Of a stretch of 64,000 nt of DNA, positions 7,877-17,658 are shown piece after piece. The notes under the pieces were generated by a model, which saw only the letters and a program-made list of their open reading frames with translations, ran no database searches and was not told where the DNA came from. The first letter of the stretch is position 1, and each line of letters starts with the position of its first letter. The position numbers were made by a program, and so were the translations under genes. This DNA is from an uncultured Clostridia bacterium (GTDB taxonomy: Bacteria; Bacillota; Clostridia; Christensenellales; CAG-917), in the NCBI GenBank assembly GCA_934277645.1, contig CAKQUX010000003.1, positions 1 through 64,000 of the forward strand, in the 5' to 3' direction.

Positions 7877-8872
7877 ATGGAAAAAAGATTGTTTTTGGGA
7901 GCGAATACATATCTTGGTTTCAAAAGTTATTTTGAAGACAGACTAAAATATTGCGACAAGGTATATATATTGAAAGGCGGCCCCGGCACGGGCAAAAGCA
8001 CCCTGATGCGGAAAGTAGCAAATGCGGCAAAGGAAAGGAACTTAGACTATGAAACGTGGTATTGCAGCGGCGACGTAAAAAGCCTTGACGGCGTTTATAT
8101 AAAGAGTCTGAAAACCGCAATAGTGGACGGAACAAGTCCGCACGCGATAGAAGCGTCCTTGCCGATAGTCAAAGACAAGGTGATAGCGTTAGGCGATTTT
8201 ATCGATGAAAAAAAACTTTTGCCGCACGGCGAGGAAATAGCCGCGCTTTGCAAGGAGAAGGCAAATCGTTACGTCAAGGCGTATAGGCGGCTTAATCATG
8301 CAAAGCTGTGCCTTGACGAAATGAACGCCGATTTTTCGCCGTACGTTTCGATGCCGAAAATGACGCAAATATGTTCGTCGCTTGCTTATCACGTCAGAAA
8401 AGCCACAAAAGTTACGAAACAACTTTCAAGGGCAATTTCGCCGCAAGGCATAGTGTCGTTCGACGACCATTTAAAGGACAAGCAAATCGTTTCCGTCAAA
8501 GCGGACAGCGAAGTTCAACGTGAAATTTTCTTTGACAAAATGGCGCAAATGCTCTGCGGTTACGACGCCTATATGTCACCGCTCGGTGTGGGCATAGAAG
8601 GAATGGTTGTCGGCAGATATGCGATAGTTTTTGATAGACCCGACCTCGAAGCGCAGGAGACAGTGGACCTTAACGTCGCATTAAAAAGGTCTTTTTCTGT
8701 CAGCGAATATGCTCAAAGCGAATATGAAAGACAAATAGGGCTTGCAATAGACGAGCTTGCAAAAGCAAGAGAGAATCACGTAAAAGTCGAAGAATTTTAC
8801 GTCGAAGCAATGGACTTCTCAAAAGTCGGCTATGTAACCGAAAAAATAATCAAAGAGATATTCGCCGATTAA
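7877..8872 (+). CDS. P-loop NTPase of the PRK06851 type found in spore formers
   Basis: A 331-aa cytoplasmic protein with Walker A GGPGTGKSTLM at about 34-44, then the family block YCSGDVKSLDGVYI and the AIVDGTSPH motif. Family proteins are common in endospore-forming Bacillota; their job is not known. A second weaker block near 190-260 (SFDDHLKDKQIVSVKADSEVQRE) looks like the C-terminal half of the family. The ATG at 7877 is chosen because GGGAGG stands 6 nt upstream. It is divergent from spoVFA across an 88-nt gap, and the plus-strand CATAAAATG at about 7855 could be a sporulation -10 box as well. A role in sporulation is inference. Confidence 0.8.
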   Translation: MEKRLFLGANTYLGFKSYFEDRLKYCDKVYILKGGPGTGKSTLMRKVANAAKERNLDYETWYCSGDVKSLDGVYIKSLKTAIVDGTSPHAIEASLPIVKDKVIALGDFIDEKKLLPHGEEIAALCKEKANRYVKAYRRLNHAKLCLDEMNADFSPYVSMPKMTQICSSLAYHVRKATKVTKQLSRAISPQGIVSFDDHLKDKQIVSVKADSEVQREIFFDKMAQMLCGYDAYMSPLGVGIEGMVVGRYAIVFDRPDLEAQETVDLNVALKRSFSVSEYAQSEYERQIGLAIDELAKARENHVKVEEFYVEAMDFSKVGYVTEKIIKEIFAD

Positions 8873-9078
8873 AAAATTTTAAGTTTGACAAAATTTGGTT
8901 TAAAGAAAGAAAACCAAACGGACATTTTGCCGTATAACGAAATAAAGCCTTTATATAAAAGTATATAAAAGGTTTGAAAGTTTGGGTTTAGAACTTGGCG
9001 GTTTGTGAGTTTAGTGAACTTAAAACGCAAAGCGGATTTGGCAATTTGATTTAATATCGCGTGATTTTAATGTCGCAA

Positions 9079-9117
9079 AACACCTGCTTACGTTGCCTCG
9101 TAGGCAGGTGTTTTTTT
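9079..9117 (+). terminator. Intrinsic terminator
   Basis: Stem AACACCTGC / GCAGGTGTT with an inner TACG/CGTA pairing and a run of seven T. It lies about 210 nt after the PRK06851-like gene and probably ends its transcript. Confidence 0.8.
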
Positions 9118-9494
9118 ATAACAAACACTCAACAGCAAACACTCAACAACAAACGCTAAACCGTTTGTCAAACAAATAGTGAAGAGGTCGACTTTTTATG
9201 AAAAGTAAATTTAAAGATTTATATTTATTATATAGATATAGCAAATTTTTCAGGCTTCCGTGATAGGCTGCATCGGATTTTAGACTATTCATTATATAGG
9301 ACGTAGTAAATTCAGGCTTTCTTATAGGGTATAGTAAAAATTTTTAGGCTTCTCGTTATAACTCGCAGGCAAGTTTTGGCTTCTGTACGCGACGAGTTTT
9401 CGTTTTGTCGTGACGTTTTATCGTTATTTTGTCATAATTCCACAAATTGTTAGGCGCATAACGTCGTGCTAAAAGGATAGTTTTTATTTTTTCA

Positions 9495-9523
9495 TTGACA
9501 TTGACTTTTAACTGGGTTAAAAT
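9495..9523 (+). promoter_or_regulatory. Promoter of the giant lipoprotein gene
   Basis: -35 TTGACA (9495-9500), 17-nt spacer, -10 TAAAAT (9518-9523). A TATAAT further on at about 9531 has no matching -35. The leader to the ATG is about 70 nt. Confidence 0.75.
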
Positions 9524-9599
9524 AGATACTGTATAATAGCCTAATAGTATGTAGTAGTATGCCTTCTAAGGCGTATCTGCAAAATAAGGGGGAGAGTAT

Positions 9600-12500
9600 A
9601 TGAAAAAGCAAGCCCGGCTTATAGTATTCATAGCGGTCATCATGTTGGCGTGTTTGTTAGCGTTGACTTTGTCAGCTTGTGGTGAAGACAAACCCGATCA
9701 AGCGAAAAAAGCGTCGCACATTACGTTTGAAACGCCTGAAAACAGTTTGGCAAATCCTATTTCGACAGATGACTTCAAATTTTCCGACGTTAAGTTGTAC
9801 GTCGTTTACGATGACGGTTCAAAAGGAAAAGCCGTTACGTTTAACGAGTCGATGTTGTCGGCAAAGAACACCGGAAATATCGACGATATTCCTGTCGGCG
9901 GCAAATCGAGAGTTATCTTTACCGCAAGTTATACCGTTGACGGAACGACTTTTGAGGGAACGTTCGGCATTTATCTCAGAAAACCTGACAACGTAGAGAA
10001 AGTTACCTATAAGTTCTACACGAACGGCGCGAACGTTGAAGATTTCGAACTTCGAATTCCTGTCGGAACGGTTTTCAAAACTTACAAAGAGTTTTTGGAA
10101 TATCTCGGTAAAAATCACGAACCTGTTGCAAAAACGAGATATACTCTTGCAGGTTGGCTCGATACGCAAGGACAAGACGTAGCCGGTATGGAAGCTGCTC
10201 AAATCGAAAGAAACTACGGCAGATATAATATGGAAAGAAACTTCGTAGAAATAGAAGTTAAAAAGGGCGTTAGCAACTATTTCTATGCAACGTGGAGCAA
10301 AAACGTAGCCGAAGTAACCTTCAATTACAATTTCTCCCAATTCAGTATGGAAGGCGTGTCGTTTGCTCACGTAACTCCGAAAATTAACGTTAATGCCGAC
10401 GGTACTGCAGAAGAAGACAGAAAAACGCGCGTCAGCAATTCTAACCCAATCGTAACCGAATATTACACGATGGGTTACGACGTCGCTCAAAGACCTAATA
10501 CATACAAAATCGACAGCTTGGGCAGTCTTGAAAAACTTCCTACCCCTCTTCAAGAAATCGTAGACGGTTACACGTTCGAGGGTTGGTATACCGACGCAAA
10601 ACTTACGCAATCGTGGTCGTTCTCGGGCGTCGTTAAAGACAATATGACGCTTTACGCAAAGTGGGCAAGAAAGCAATATTCGATTACTCTTGACCTTGGC
10701 GGCGGTTTCTTCAACCCTGACTACGTTATCGTAGAAGACGGCAAGTTGAAAGAAAAAGACGACTACGGCTATTTCACTCTGCGTGGCGAAGTCGAAAGAA
10801 CAAGCTCGCTTAAAGACGTAAACGACGCTACTGCAAAAGAAGTTCCGTCCGTTATCAGATATACGGGACTCAATTATAAGGCGAACGTTTTCGGCACTAC
10901 GAACAAGAGCTACTATTTGCTTAAATCTCTTACGAATATGAACACTGCAACCGGCAGAGTTTATTATAAAGGTAAGGTCAGCGACAGCGTATACTATTAC
11001 AACTTCGCAGGTTGGTATTATGACGCAAATTTCAATAAACCGTTTGACCTTAACAACAACTCGTTTACCGAAGACCTTTATTTGTTCGCAAAGTGGGAAC
11101 TTGTTTCCGACAGCAGTTTGCAAGCAAACTTCTATAAGGATTATTTGTTCAAGAACTGTCTCGAACTTAAACCTGACGGAACTTACAAAATTACGGGTAT
11201 AAACGATAAGACGGTTACGACGTTCAAAATTCCTGCTCAAATCGGCGGAATCTTCGTTACGGAAATCGGCGCTAACGCATTCAGCAGTTGCTTGTCGCTT
11301 TTAAAAGTCGAAATCGAAGGCGGCGAAAGCTCTAAGCTCTCAAAAATCGGCGATAAGGCTTTTGCATTCTGCTCGAAGCTCAGCGAAATAAATAAAATTT
11401 GCGACGGAACTTCGTTTAATTACGATTTGTTTAACGTCGATTACAACAATGCTCAACAAAAGCAATTAGTTCATCTTCCTAACCTTGAAGATATCGGCGT
11501 TGACGTTTTCCAAGGTACCGAGTATTTGCAGAACAAGAGAAAGACAATGAACTTCCTTGAATATCAAGGTCGTTTGATTCAATACATCGGCGATACTACG
11601 GTTACTAATGTCGTTTCTTCGTTTGAGAAATTGCCTGACGACAATAACGGCGGCGCGGTTATCGACAGTAAAAACTATACGCTTGACAAAACGAATCCGC
11701 TTTTGTACGTCTATACGGCGGCAGGCGAACCGACGCTTAAATACGTCTATTTCCCGAGCGGAATTACGACGATAAATCCGTATACGTTTAAGAACCTTAC
11801 AAACCTTAAATCGATTGTCATTCCTAACACCGTTACGGAAATCGGTGACAGCTGTTTCAGCAAATGTTCTATCCTTTCCGATTTTGTAATCGACGAGATA
11901 GAAGCGGGAAGCGGTGAATATAGCCTTGAAGAAATCGGACCGTCGGCTCTTGCGGATACGCTTTGGTTGTCTGGTCAATCGACGCTTGTCACAATCGGAA
12001 AGATTTTGTATTCGTTCCGTGGCGGAAACGACACCACGCAAGTTACTATTCCTGACGGAATCGAGATTATTGCAGACAACTTGTTTATGTCGAACGATAA
12101 CCTTCGCGTAGTTACATTCCAAAACGAAAGCAGAATCAAGAAGATAGGCAAAAACGCATTCAACGCAACCGCTTGGTATCGCACTATGGGCGAAAACAAC
12201 AACGGCTTTGTCGTAGTCAACGGCATAATGATAGGTTACACTTTAAGACCTGCCGCCGTCGACGGAAAGGTTGTAGTAACCGTTCCTAACACTATCAGAG
12301 AACTTGCAAGCTATGCATTCTCGAACACGAACACGATAACGCATATCAGTTTGCCAAGCTCGATTGAAAAAATCGACGCATACGCTTTTGACGCTTGCAC
12401 CAGACTTCAAACGATTTCGTTCGGACATTTGGTTCTCGCCGACGAGTCGGGTACATTGCCTAAGAACCCTGTATTGCTCGAAAAGAGCGGAAACCTTTCG

Positions 12501-14885
12501 GTAAAAGCGTTCTTCAACAAAGATAAAGATAATCTTGTAAGCGCGGACGTTAAATTGTATTTCACTCTCGACAGAGTTGGAACAAGCGCAAACTGCTTTG
12601 AATTGGCGGCAAATCACGACAGCCTTAAAGCATATTACGACAACAACAACGCGTTCATTCAAGAGCTTAAAATCATCAGCGAAAACGGCATAAGAGTTAA
12701 GGCAGGAACGCTTCCTACCGAATATGTCAGAAACAGCGGCTGGACGCTTTCTAACTATTGGCTCACAACGGGAGCGTTCGACAAAAAAGCAATCATTCAG
12801 ATTGAAAAGACAGACGGTCTTGTTTACGAAGAGTATTTGTCGCTTGAAAACGTTTCCGACTTTACGAACGACCTTACGCCGTCAAGCGATGAAGACATAG
12901 CAAAATACGGAATGAATATTTACAACGGCAAGCGTTCGCTTCTCATCACTTATGATGACGCAAACGGCGGTGCTGCGCATACTTGTCGCTTTGAATATAC
13001 TATCAGACCGAAAGTTGATAAGGTTGTCATAAACGCTACGCCTGACGGCACACCAACGTTGATGAGTCTTGCTACGTACTTTGTAACAAGCAATACGTTT
13101 GTTTACAAGGGCGGCTCGGCAACGATTTCTTACGACCTTAACGGCGTATCGTCACAAATCGTAAGCCTTGAAAAACTTATGAGCCTTGCCAAAATCGAAG
13201 GCAACAACGACGTTAAGTTTACGATTGAAAACCTTATGTTTACGAATGCGCAAACTTATTCGCTTACGTTCAAGTTTGTATTCGGTTTGCAAACGATTGA
13301 AACTCCGTATGAGTACAACGTAAACACGCCTACAATCACCAAGATTTCCGAAAAGAACTTGATTGAGTTCGATATCGCGGCAGAAATCACCAAGGCGGCG
13401 CTTACAAACGTTTATCTCACGATGAGCAGAAACGACCCTCTCAGCGGCGGTCAGATTTATGCGACAGACGGCATAAACGTTTCGGATGGCGGCAGTTATG
13501 AAATTACGGGTCAGCTTTACTCATATAACAACATTCCGACAGATGCGGTCATAACAAAGTATATCGTATATTATACGGAAACGGATGAAAGCGGCAAGGT
13601 GAGCTTCGTTGAAAATCTTGTCGACCCGACCGAAATCGGAAACTATTTGAGAAACCAAGACATTACGATTGCGGACGGCTCGATACTTCTTTACAGCGAC
13701 GATGAGTTCACTAAGAAACTTACCAAGTTCGATACGTCGTATGACGGCGAACACGTAATATACGTCAAGTATAGTTCGTCTAACGGCGCAGTCGGCGGCA
13801 GTGCAATCAGATACAACGTTGCGCTCAGAACGTCGCAATCGCTCTTTACTTACACGGTTAAAGACGGCGTCAATCCATACGGAGCGGACTTTGACGGCGT
13901 GATAACCGACGAAGACGGCAACGTGTGCGTGTTTAAAGGCTTAGCCACAATTACCGGCATAGGCGCAAGCCACTGGTCAACGGTGTCTATTCCTGAATAC
14001 ATCACAAAGACCATCGAAACGGCGGTTACAAATAAAAACAAGGTCGATTTGCAAACAGGTATTGCTTACAAACTTGACGAAAACGGCGAAAGATTGCTTG
14101 ATGAAAACAACGAACCTGTCATCGATACTGATTTCATAGTCAAAAAGGACGTTGACGGAAACGTATTCGTTGACGAAAACGGAAACGCTATCGAACTTAC
14201 TTATGAATACTACGTCGTAACCGCAATCGGCGACAGCGCATTCTACAACGCAAACACGCAAAGCGGTGACTCGATTCTTGCTAAGGTGTATTTCAGTAAA
14301 TACGTCACGAGCATCGGAAAAGACGCGTTCAAGGCTTGTGAAAACCTTAACGAAATCGACTTACTCAACGATGAGGCGTCAGGCGTTGTTTCTATCGGCG
14401 AAAGCGCATTTGAAGGTTGTATTGCTCTTCAAACGGTTCCGTTCGACAGTGTAGCCGGTGGCGTACTTAAAAAATTGGGCAGATGCGCATTTAAAAAGTC
14501 GGGACTTACCAAATTCAACTTCGCAAACGTAAGCGTTGTAGAAATCGAAGAACAACTTTTCTATGAATGCGGTTCTCTTGTGGACGTAAATCTCGGAGCG
14601 GTTGAAATCATCAACAACCAAGCGTTTGTAAGCTGTGTATCTTTGGTCGAAATCGTAATTCCTGTTTCTGTAAACGAAATCGGCAACTACGTGTTCAGCG
14701 CATGTAACGCTCTCGAAAAAATCGTACTCGAAGATACCGACCCTAACAAGCTTGCTATTGGCGGCTTCGAGCCTTTCGGTAGCGCAACGAATCTTCTCAA
14801 AATTTACGTTGACAAAGATAGCGTTGAGGCGTTCAAGACAAATTCGCAATATGCGCTCTACAAAGAGTTGATACTTGCAAAATAA
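9600..14885 (+). CDS. Giant surface lipoprotein with InlB-type and BspA-type leucine-rich repeats
   Basis: A 1761-aa exported lipoprotein. The signal peptide has the lipobox LSAC (Cys about residue 27). InlB B-repeat (Listeria-Bacteroides) units end in the GW(Y/L) pattern: YTLAGWLDTQG (~180), YTFEGWYTDAKL (~323) and YNFAGWYYDANF (~467), each closing with YATWSK, YAKWAR or FAKWEL. BspA-like leucine-rich repeats (IG..AF..C..L) run from about 540 to 940 and again from about 1545 to 1720. Between them is a beta-rich region without a recognised domain. The ATG has AGGGGGAG upstream. Such proteins act in adhesion or glycan binding at the cell surface; the ligand cannot be told. It has its own promoter and terminator, so it is a single-gene unit. 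Confidence 0.9.
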   Translation: MKKQARLIVFIAVIMLACLLALTLSACGEDKPDQAKKASHITFETPENSLANPISTDDFKFSDVKLYVVYDDGSKGKAVTFNESMLSAKNTGNIDDIPVGGKSRVIFTASYTVDGTTFEGTFGIYLRKPDNVEKVTYKFYTNGANVEDFELRIPVGTVFKTYKEFLEYLGKNHEPVAKTRYTLAGWLDTQGQDVAGMEAAQIERNYGRYNMERNFVEIEVKKGVSNYFYATWSKNVAEVTFNYNFSQFSMEGVSFAHVTPKINVNADGTAEEDRKTRVSNSNPIVTEYYTMGYDVAQRPNTYKIDSLGSLEKLPTPLQEIVDGYTFEGWYTDAKLTQSWSFSGVVKDNMTLYAKWARKQYSITLDLGGGFFNPDYVIVEDGKLKEKDDYGYFTLRGEVERTSSLKDVNDATAKEVPSVIRYTGLNYKANVFGTTNKSYYLLKSLTNMNTATGRVYYKGKVSDSVYYYNFAGWYYDANFNKPFDLNNNSFTEDLYLFAKWELVSDSSLQANFYKDYLFKNCLELKPDGTYKITGINDKTVTTFKIPAQIGGIFVTEIGANAFSSCLSLLKVEIEGGESSKLSKIGDKAFAFCSKLSEINKICDGTSFNYDLFNVDYNNAQQKQLVHLPNLEDIGVDVFQGTEYLQNKRKTMNFLEYQGRLIQYIGDTTVTNVVSSFEKLPDDNNGGAVIDSKNYTLDKTNPLLYVYTAAGEPTLKYVYFPSGITTINPYTFKNLTNLKSIVIPNTVTEIGDSCFSKCSILSDFVIDEIEAGSGEYSLEEIGPSALADTLWLSGQSTLVTIGKILYSFRGGNDTTQVTIPDGIEIIADNLFMSNDNLRVVTFQNESRIKKIGKNAFNATAWYRTMGENNNGFVVVNGIMIGYTLRPAAVDGKVVVTVPNTIRELASYAFSNTNTITHISLPSSIEKIDAYAFDACTRLQTISFGHLVLADESGTLPKNPVLLEKSGNLSVKAFFNKDKDNLVSADVKLYFTLDRVGTSANCFELAANHDSLKAYYDNNNAFIQELKIISENGIRVKAGTLPTEYVRNSGWTLSNYWLTTGAFDKKAIIQIEKTDGLVYEEYLSLENVSDFTNDLTPSSDEDIAKYGMNIYNGKRSLLITYDDANGGAAHTCRFEYTIRPKVDKVVINATPDGTPTLMSLATYFVTSNTFVYKGGSATISYDLNGVSSQIVSLEKLMSLAKIEGNNDVKFTIENLMFTNAQTYSLTFKFVFGLQTIETPYEYNVNTPTITKISEKNLIEFDIAAEITKAALTNVYLTMSRNDPLSGGQIYATDGINVSDGGSYEITGQLYSYNNIPTDAVITKYIVYYTETDESGKVSFVENLVDPTEIGNYLRNQDITIADGSILLYSDDEFTKKLTKFDTSYDGEHVIYVKYSSSNGAVGGSAIRYNVALRTSQSLFTYTVKDGVNPYGADFDGVITDEDGNVCVFKGLATITGIGASHWSTVSIPEYITKTIETAVTNKNKVDLQTGIAYKLDENGERLLDENNEPVIDTDFIVKKDVDGNVFVDENGNAIELTYEYYVVTAIGDSAFYNANTQSGDSILAKVYFSKYVTSIGKDAFKACENLNEIDLLNDEASGVVSIGESAFEGCIALQTVPFDSVAGGVLKKLGRCAFKKSGLTKFNFANVSVVEIEEQLFYECGSLVDVNLGAVEIINNQAFVSCVSLVEIVIPVSVNEIGNYVFSACNALEKIVLEDTDPNKLAIGGFEPFGSATNLLKIYVDKDSVEAFKTNSQYALYKELILAK

Positions 14886-14899
14886 CAATTCTGTTTTAT

Positions 14900-14924
14900 A
14901 AAAGCCGTGCTATGCACGGCTTTT
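14900..14924 (+). terminator. Intrinsic terminator of the giant lipoprotein gene
   Basis: AAAAGCCGTGC / GCACGGCTTTT perfect stem with a TAT loop, 12 nt after the stop codon. Confidence 0.9.
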
Positions 14925-15266
14925 ATCATTATAGAAGAAACAATCGATTAAACTGATAAATTATTGTCTATCAGTTAAATCGACAAAGCGATTGTGGACG
15001 CATGGCTTTTGGGAAATGAAAGAAAAGTTTGGTGAGTTTATAAACGATAAATTTAACAGTTGTTATCGTTTTGCGATTTCGCAGTGAAACGAGATTCCAA
15101 ACTAACGATTTAATAAAGTAAAATAAAGGCGGCAATCGAAGACGAGAAAAACGAGTATAAATTGTGCAATAAATTAAACTTAAAAAATTTATTTGCTGTT
15201 TTAATTATTCTTTAAGAATGTCAGCTATAATAAAGGTATAGATAACCGAAAACAGGGGTTGGTTTT
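14925..15266. other. Intergenic region before the HtrA-like gene
   Basis: About 340 AT-rich nt. A TATAAT at 15226-15231 could be the -10 box for the next gene, but no good -35 stands 16-18 nt before it. Nothing else was recognised. Confidence 0.45.
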
Positions 15267-16715
15267 ATGAAAGAAAAAAATAACGTAAAAGTCAGAAGAG
15301 TTGCTCTGATATTAGTGGTCTTAGTTTTAGTATTTACTTTCATTATGTTTACGGCTTGCGACAGTGAGAGCGGAGTCGGTTTGTCAGCTTATGAGATAGC
15401 CGTAAAAAACGGCTTTGAAGGGACCGAGGAAGAGTGGCTCGCTTCGCTTAAAGGAACTGACGGCAAGGACGGAAAAGACGGAATTAACGGCTTGAACGGA
15501 ATCAACGGCGAAGACGGCGAGGACGGACAAAATGTACTTAGTTCGCTTAAAGATATATACGACCAAGCGGTCGCAAGCGGCGAATTTACGGGAACGTACC
15601 TTCAATTTTTAAGCGAGTATTTTGCTTCGCAAAATAGCGCTTCGATTGAAGCGGCGGCAAACGAAGCTATGCGTTCTGCTGTAAGCATCTATTGCAACTT
15701 CGAGTACACGTCTACGATAATGGGAATTACGTCCACTAAAAAGGGAACTTCTGCGGGTTCGGGTATTATTTATAAACTCGACAAAGCAAACGGCGATGCA
15801 ATAATCATCACGAATTATCACGTTGTGTATTATGCTACTGCGACAACTGACGACCATATAAGCGATGATATATCCGTTTTCCTTTATGGTAAAGAAATGT
15901 CAGATTACAAAATCAAGGCGAAATACGTCGGCGGCTCGCTTAATTACGACATCGCCGTGCTTAAAGTTGAAAACTCCGACGTAATAAAAAATTCGGACGT
16001 AACAAGCGTCAATGTCGGCAGTGAGCCGCAATCGGTCGGCACAACTGCCATTGCGGTAGGAAATCCTGCTTCGGTTGGACTTTCGGCAACTTCGGGCATT
16101 ATAAGCGTTGACAGTGAAACGATATCGCTTACAGGCGCCGATGAACAAACTGTTGTTTCGCTTAGAGTTATGAGAATAGACACCGCAGTCAACAGCGGCA
16201 ACAGCGGCGGTGGATTGTTTAACGTTAAAGGCGAATTTATCGGCATCGTAAATGCGAAAATAAGCTCTTCGAGCATTGAAAACATAGGCTACGCGATTCC
16301 GTCGAGCGTCGTTACTGCGGTTGCCGACAATTTGCTCGATGCTTCCGAGCAGGGCAAAAAGCTCGTTCAAAAATGTATGCTCGGCGTGACCGTGCAAACA
16401 GTTGAGAGTAGCGCGGTTTACGACAGCTCTACAAAAACTTATAAAATCGTCGAAAAAATAAAAGTTCAAAGCGTTGTCGACGGAGGACTAGCAAGCGTAG
16501 CCGGACTTGTTGCGGAAGACGTTTTGACCGAAATCGAAATAATCGACAAAAACGGTTCTTCAAATGCTGTGACAGTCGACAGGCTTTTCAAAATTACCGA
16601 TGCGCTCTTGACCGCAAGAGTAGGCGATACCGTAAAAATCAAATACGAACGCGGCGGAGCCAATGGCGTGGCGTCAGTCGTTTTGACGGCTGAATGCATA
16701 ACAGAGATTGCATAA
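15267..16715 (+). CDS. HtrA/DegP-like serine protease lipoprotein with collagen-like spacer and PDZ domain
   Basis: A 482-aa exported lipoprotein with lipobox FTAC (Cys about 31). After it come a short motif SAYEIAVKNGFEGTEEEW seen in clostridial surface proteins, then a collagen-like G-X-Y stretch (GTDGKDGKDG onward, about 68-90). The trypsin-like domain shows His in TNYHVV (~183), Asp in YDIAVLKV (~227) and Ser in NSGNSGGGLFN (~311), so the triad is complete. A PDZ domain follows (about 370-480). It would degrade or refold misfolded exported proteins outside the membrane. The ATG has AGGGG upstream. HtrA proteins are usually held by a membrane helix; the lipid anchor plus collagen-like spacer here is unusual. 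Single gene. Confidence 0.9.
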   Translation: MKEKNNVKVRRVALILVVLVLVFTFIMFTACDSESGVGLSAYEIAVKNGFEGTEEEWLASLKGTDGKDGKDGINGLNGINGEDGEDGQNVLSSLKDIYDQAVASGEFTGTYLQFLSEYFASQNSASIEAAANEAMRSAVSIYCNFEYTSTIMGITSTKKGTSAGSGIIYKLDKANGDAIIITNYHVVYYATATTDDHISDDISVFLYGKEMSDYKIKAKYVGGSLNYDIAVLKVENSDVIKNSDVTSVNVGSEPQSVGTTAIAVGNPASVGLSATSGIISVDSETISLTGADEQTVVSLRVMRIDTAVNSGNSGGGLFNVKGEFIGIVNAKISSSSIENIGYAIPSSVVTAVADNLLDASEQGKKLVQKCMLGVTVQTVESSAVYDSSTKTYKIVEKIKVQSVVDGGLASVAGLVAEDVLTEIEIIDKNGSSNAVTVDRLFKITDALLTARVGDTVKIKYERGGANGVASVVLTAECITEIA

Positions 16716-16794
16716 AGCATATTTGTTTTGCTCTTGCGAAGGTAAGTCCGTATGCAACATTTTACAGATTGCATAAAGCGCATATTCATAGTGT

Positions 16795-16920
16795 AAATTA
16801 GCGTAACAACAATTAAACCTAATGTAGATTAAACGTAGGGTTGAAAATTAGACTTAACGTGAATTAGATGTAACGTAAATTATGGTTAATGTGAATTAGA
16901 CGTTATGTAAATTAAACAAA
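16795..16920. repeat. Degenerate short tandem repeats
   Basis: About six imperfect units of 18-25 nt with the pattern GTGAATTAGA or GTAAATTA followed by an (A/C)GTTA or TAATGT block, between htrA and its terminator. Non-coding. Confidence 0.5.
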
Positions 16921-16946
16921 TAATATTTCCTCAAAAGCAGCAAGGC

Positions 16947-16978
16947 AAAAAAAATCATCACCGAAGTGATGATTTTTT
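16947..16978. terminator. Bidirectional intrinsic terminator
   Basis: TCATCAC / GTGATGA stem, CGAA loop, A-run on the left and T-run on the right. It lies between the convergent HtrA-like and starch-binding-like genes and can serve both. Confidence 0.88.
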
Positions 16979-16997
16979 GTTGTTTGTCGATTTGCTA

Positions 16998-17405
16998 TTA
17001 GCAAGCCCAGTTGCTTACGCCTACTTCGATTGTCGAAGCGCCGTCAACAACGATGGTGTGGTTGTCAAGGTCTTCAAAATTGATTCCCTTTTCAACTGCT
17101 GCCCAGTCAAGAGCTTTAAGAACTTTGAAAGAAACTTCGGTTCCTTTCTTAATTCCGGTTACGCTGAGCGTGAAGTTTTCGTGATTGGTGGTTTTCATTG
17201 CTTTTGCTTTTTGTGCGTTCCAATCTCCGAGTTTTGCGATGTTTCCTGCTATGTAGACGTTTTCTGCGTTAAGACCGTTATCGTAAAGTTTTACAACTAT
17301 TTTCAATGTGAAGCCCTTATCTTCGGTTGTAGCTGCAGTCTTGGTCGTTTTTGCTGCAGGAGCTTTTGCAGTTTTAGTTGCTGCCGCTTTTGTTGCTGTT
17401 GCCAT
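16998..17405 (-). CDS. Stand-alone CBM20-like (starch/glycogen-binding) domain protein with Lys/Ala/Thr-rich tail
   Basis: A 135-aa cytoplasmic protein with no signal peptide. Residues 1-28 are almost only A, T and K, like a histone-H1 or PhaP-type tail. Residues 32-133 look like a CBM20/48-type beta-sandwich: ENVYIAGNIAKLGDWN at 48-63 matches the family strand-loop VYVVGN..ELGNW, and SFKVLKALDW at 92-101 the second signature. No catalytic domain is attached. The ATG has GGGAGG 9 nt upstream and a near-consensus promoter, suggesting strong expression. It could coat or bind intracellular glycogen, but this is inference; malQ at 57 kb shows glucan metabolism exists. It lies convergent to the HtrA-like gene. 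Confidence 0.72.
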   Translation of the reverse strand: MATATKAAATKTAKAPAAKTTKTAATTEDKGFTLKIVVKLYDNGLNAENVYIAGNIAKLGDWNAQKAKAMKTTNHENFTLSVTGIKKGTEVSFKVLKALDWAAVEKGINFEDLDNHTIVVDGASTIEVGVSNWAC

Positions 17406-17449
17406 AAATAAATACCTCCCAAATATTTCTAATTTGTTTTTATGGCTAA

Positions 17450-17478
17450 ATTATAATGCCAAACAATCAAAAAGGCAA
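17450..17478 (-). promoter_or_regulatory. Promoter of the starch-binding-like gene
   Basis: Minus strand -35 TTGCCT (17473-17478), 17-nt spacer, -10 TATAAT (17450-17455). Confidence 0.75.
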
Positions 17479-17658
17479 TTAAAATCAATATGAAAAATTA
17501 AAAAATTTTAACAAAAATGACTTTTTTTTACAAAAAAGATTGCGATTTTTGTTGTTTTATAGACTTTTTATCCTACTCTTTGTGAATTTTCATATCGTCA
17601 TAATAAAGCTACAAATATGGCGGTTAATGAATTTTCGATTTGTTTATTGCGAAAGATC

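Larger units (their letters stand above)
8873..9599. other. Intergenic region with a terminator, worn repeats and a promoter
   Basis: About 730 nt without a gene. It holds the terminator at 9079-9117, three worn copies of a ~35-nt unit (about 9228-9361) sharing ATATAG, TAG(C/T)AAA and TTCAGGCTT or TTAGGCTT, and the promoter of the next gene at 9495. Nothing else was recognised. Confidence 0.6.

Noticed and set aside
9819..11240. 473-aa antisense frame opposite the giant lipoprotein gene
   Set aside because: A frame shadow of a long, codon-biased gene; composition rich in C, R, F and V, no RBS or domain. The same holds for the long antisense frames opposite guaB, adhE and glyQS.
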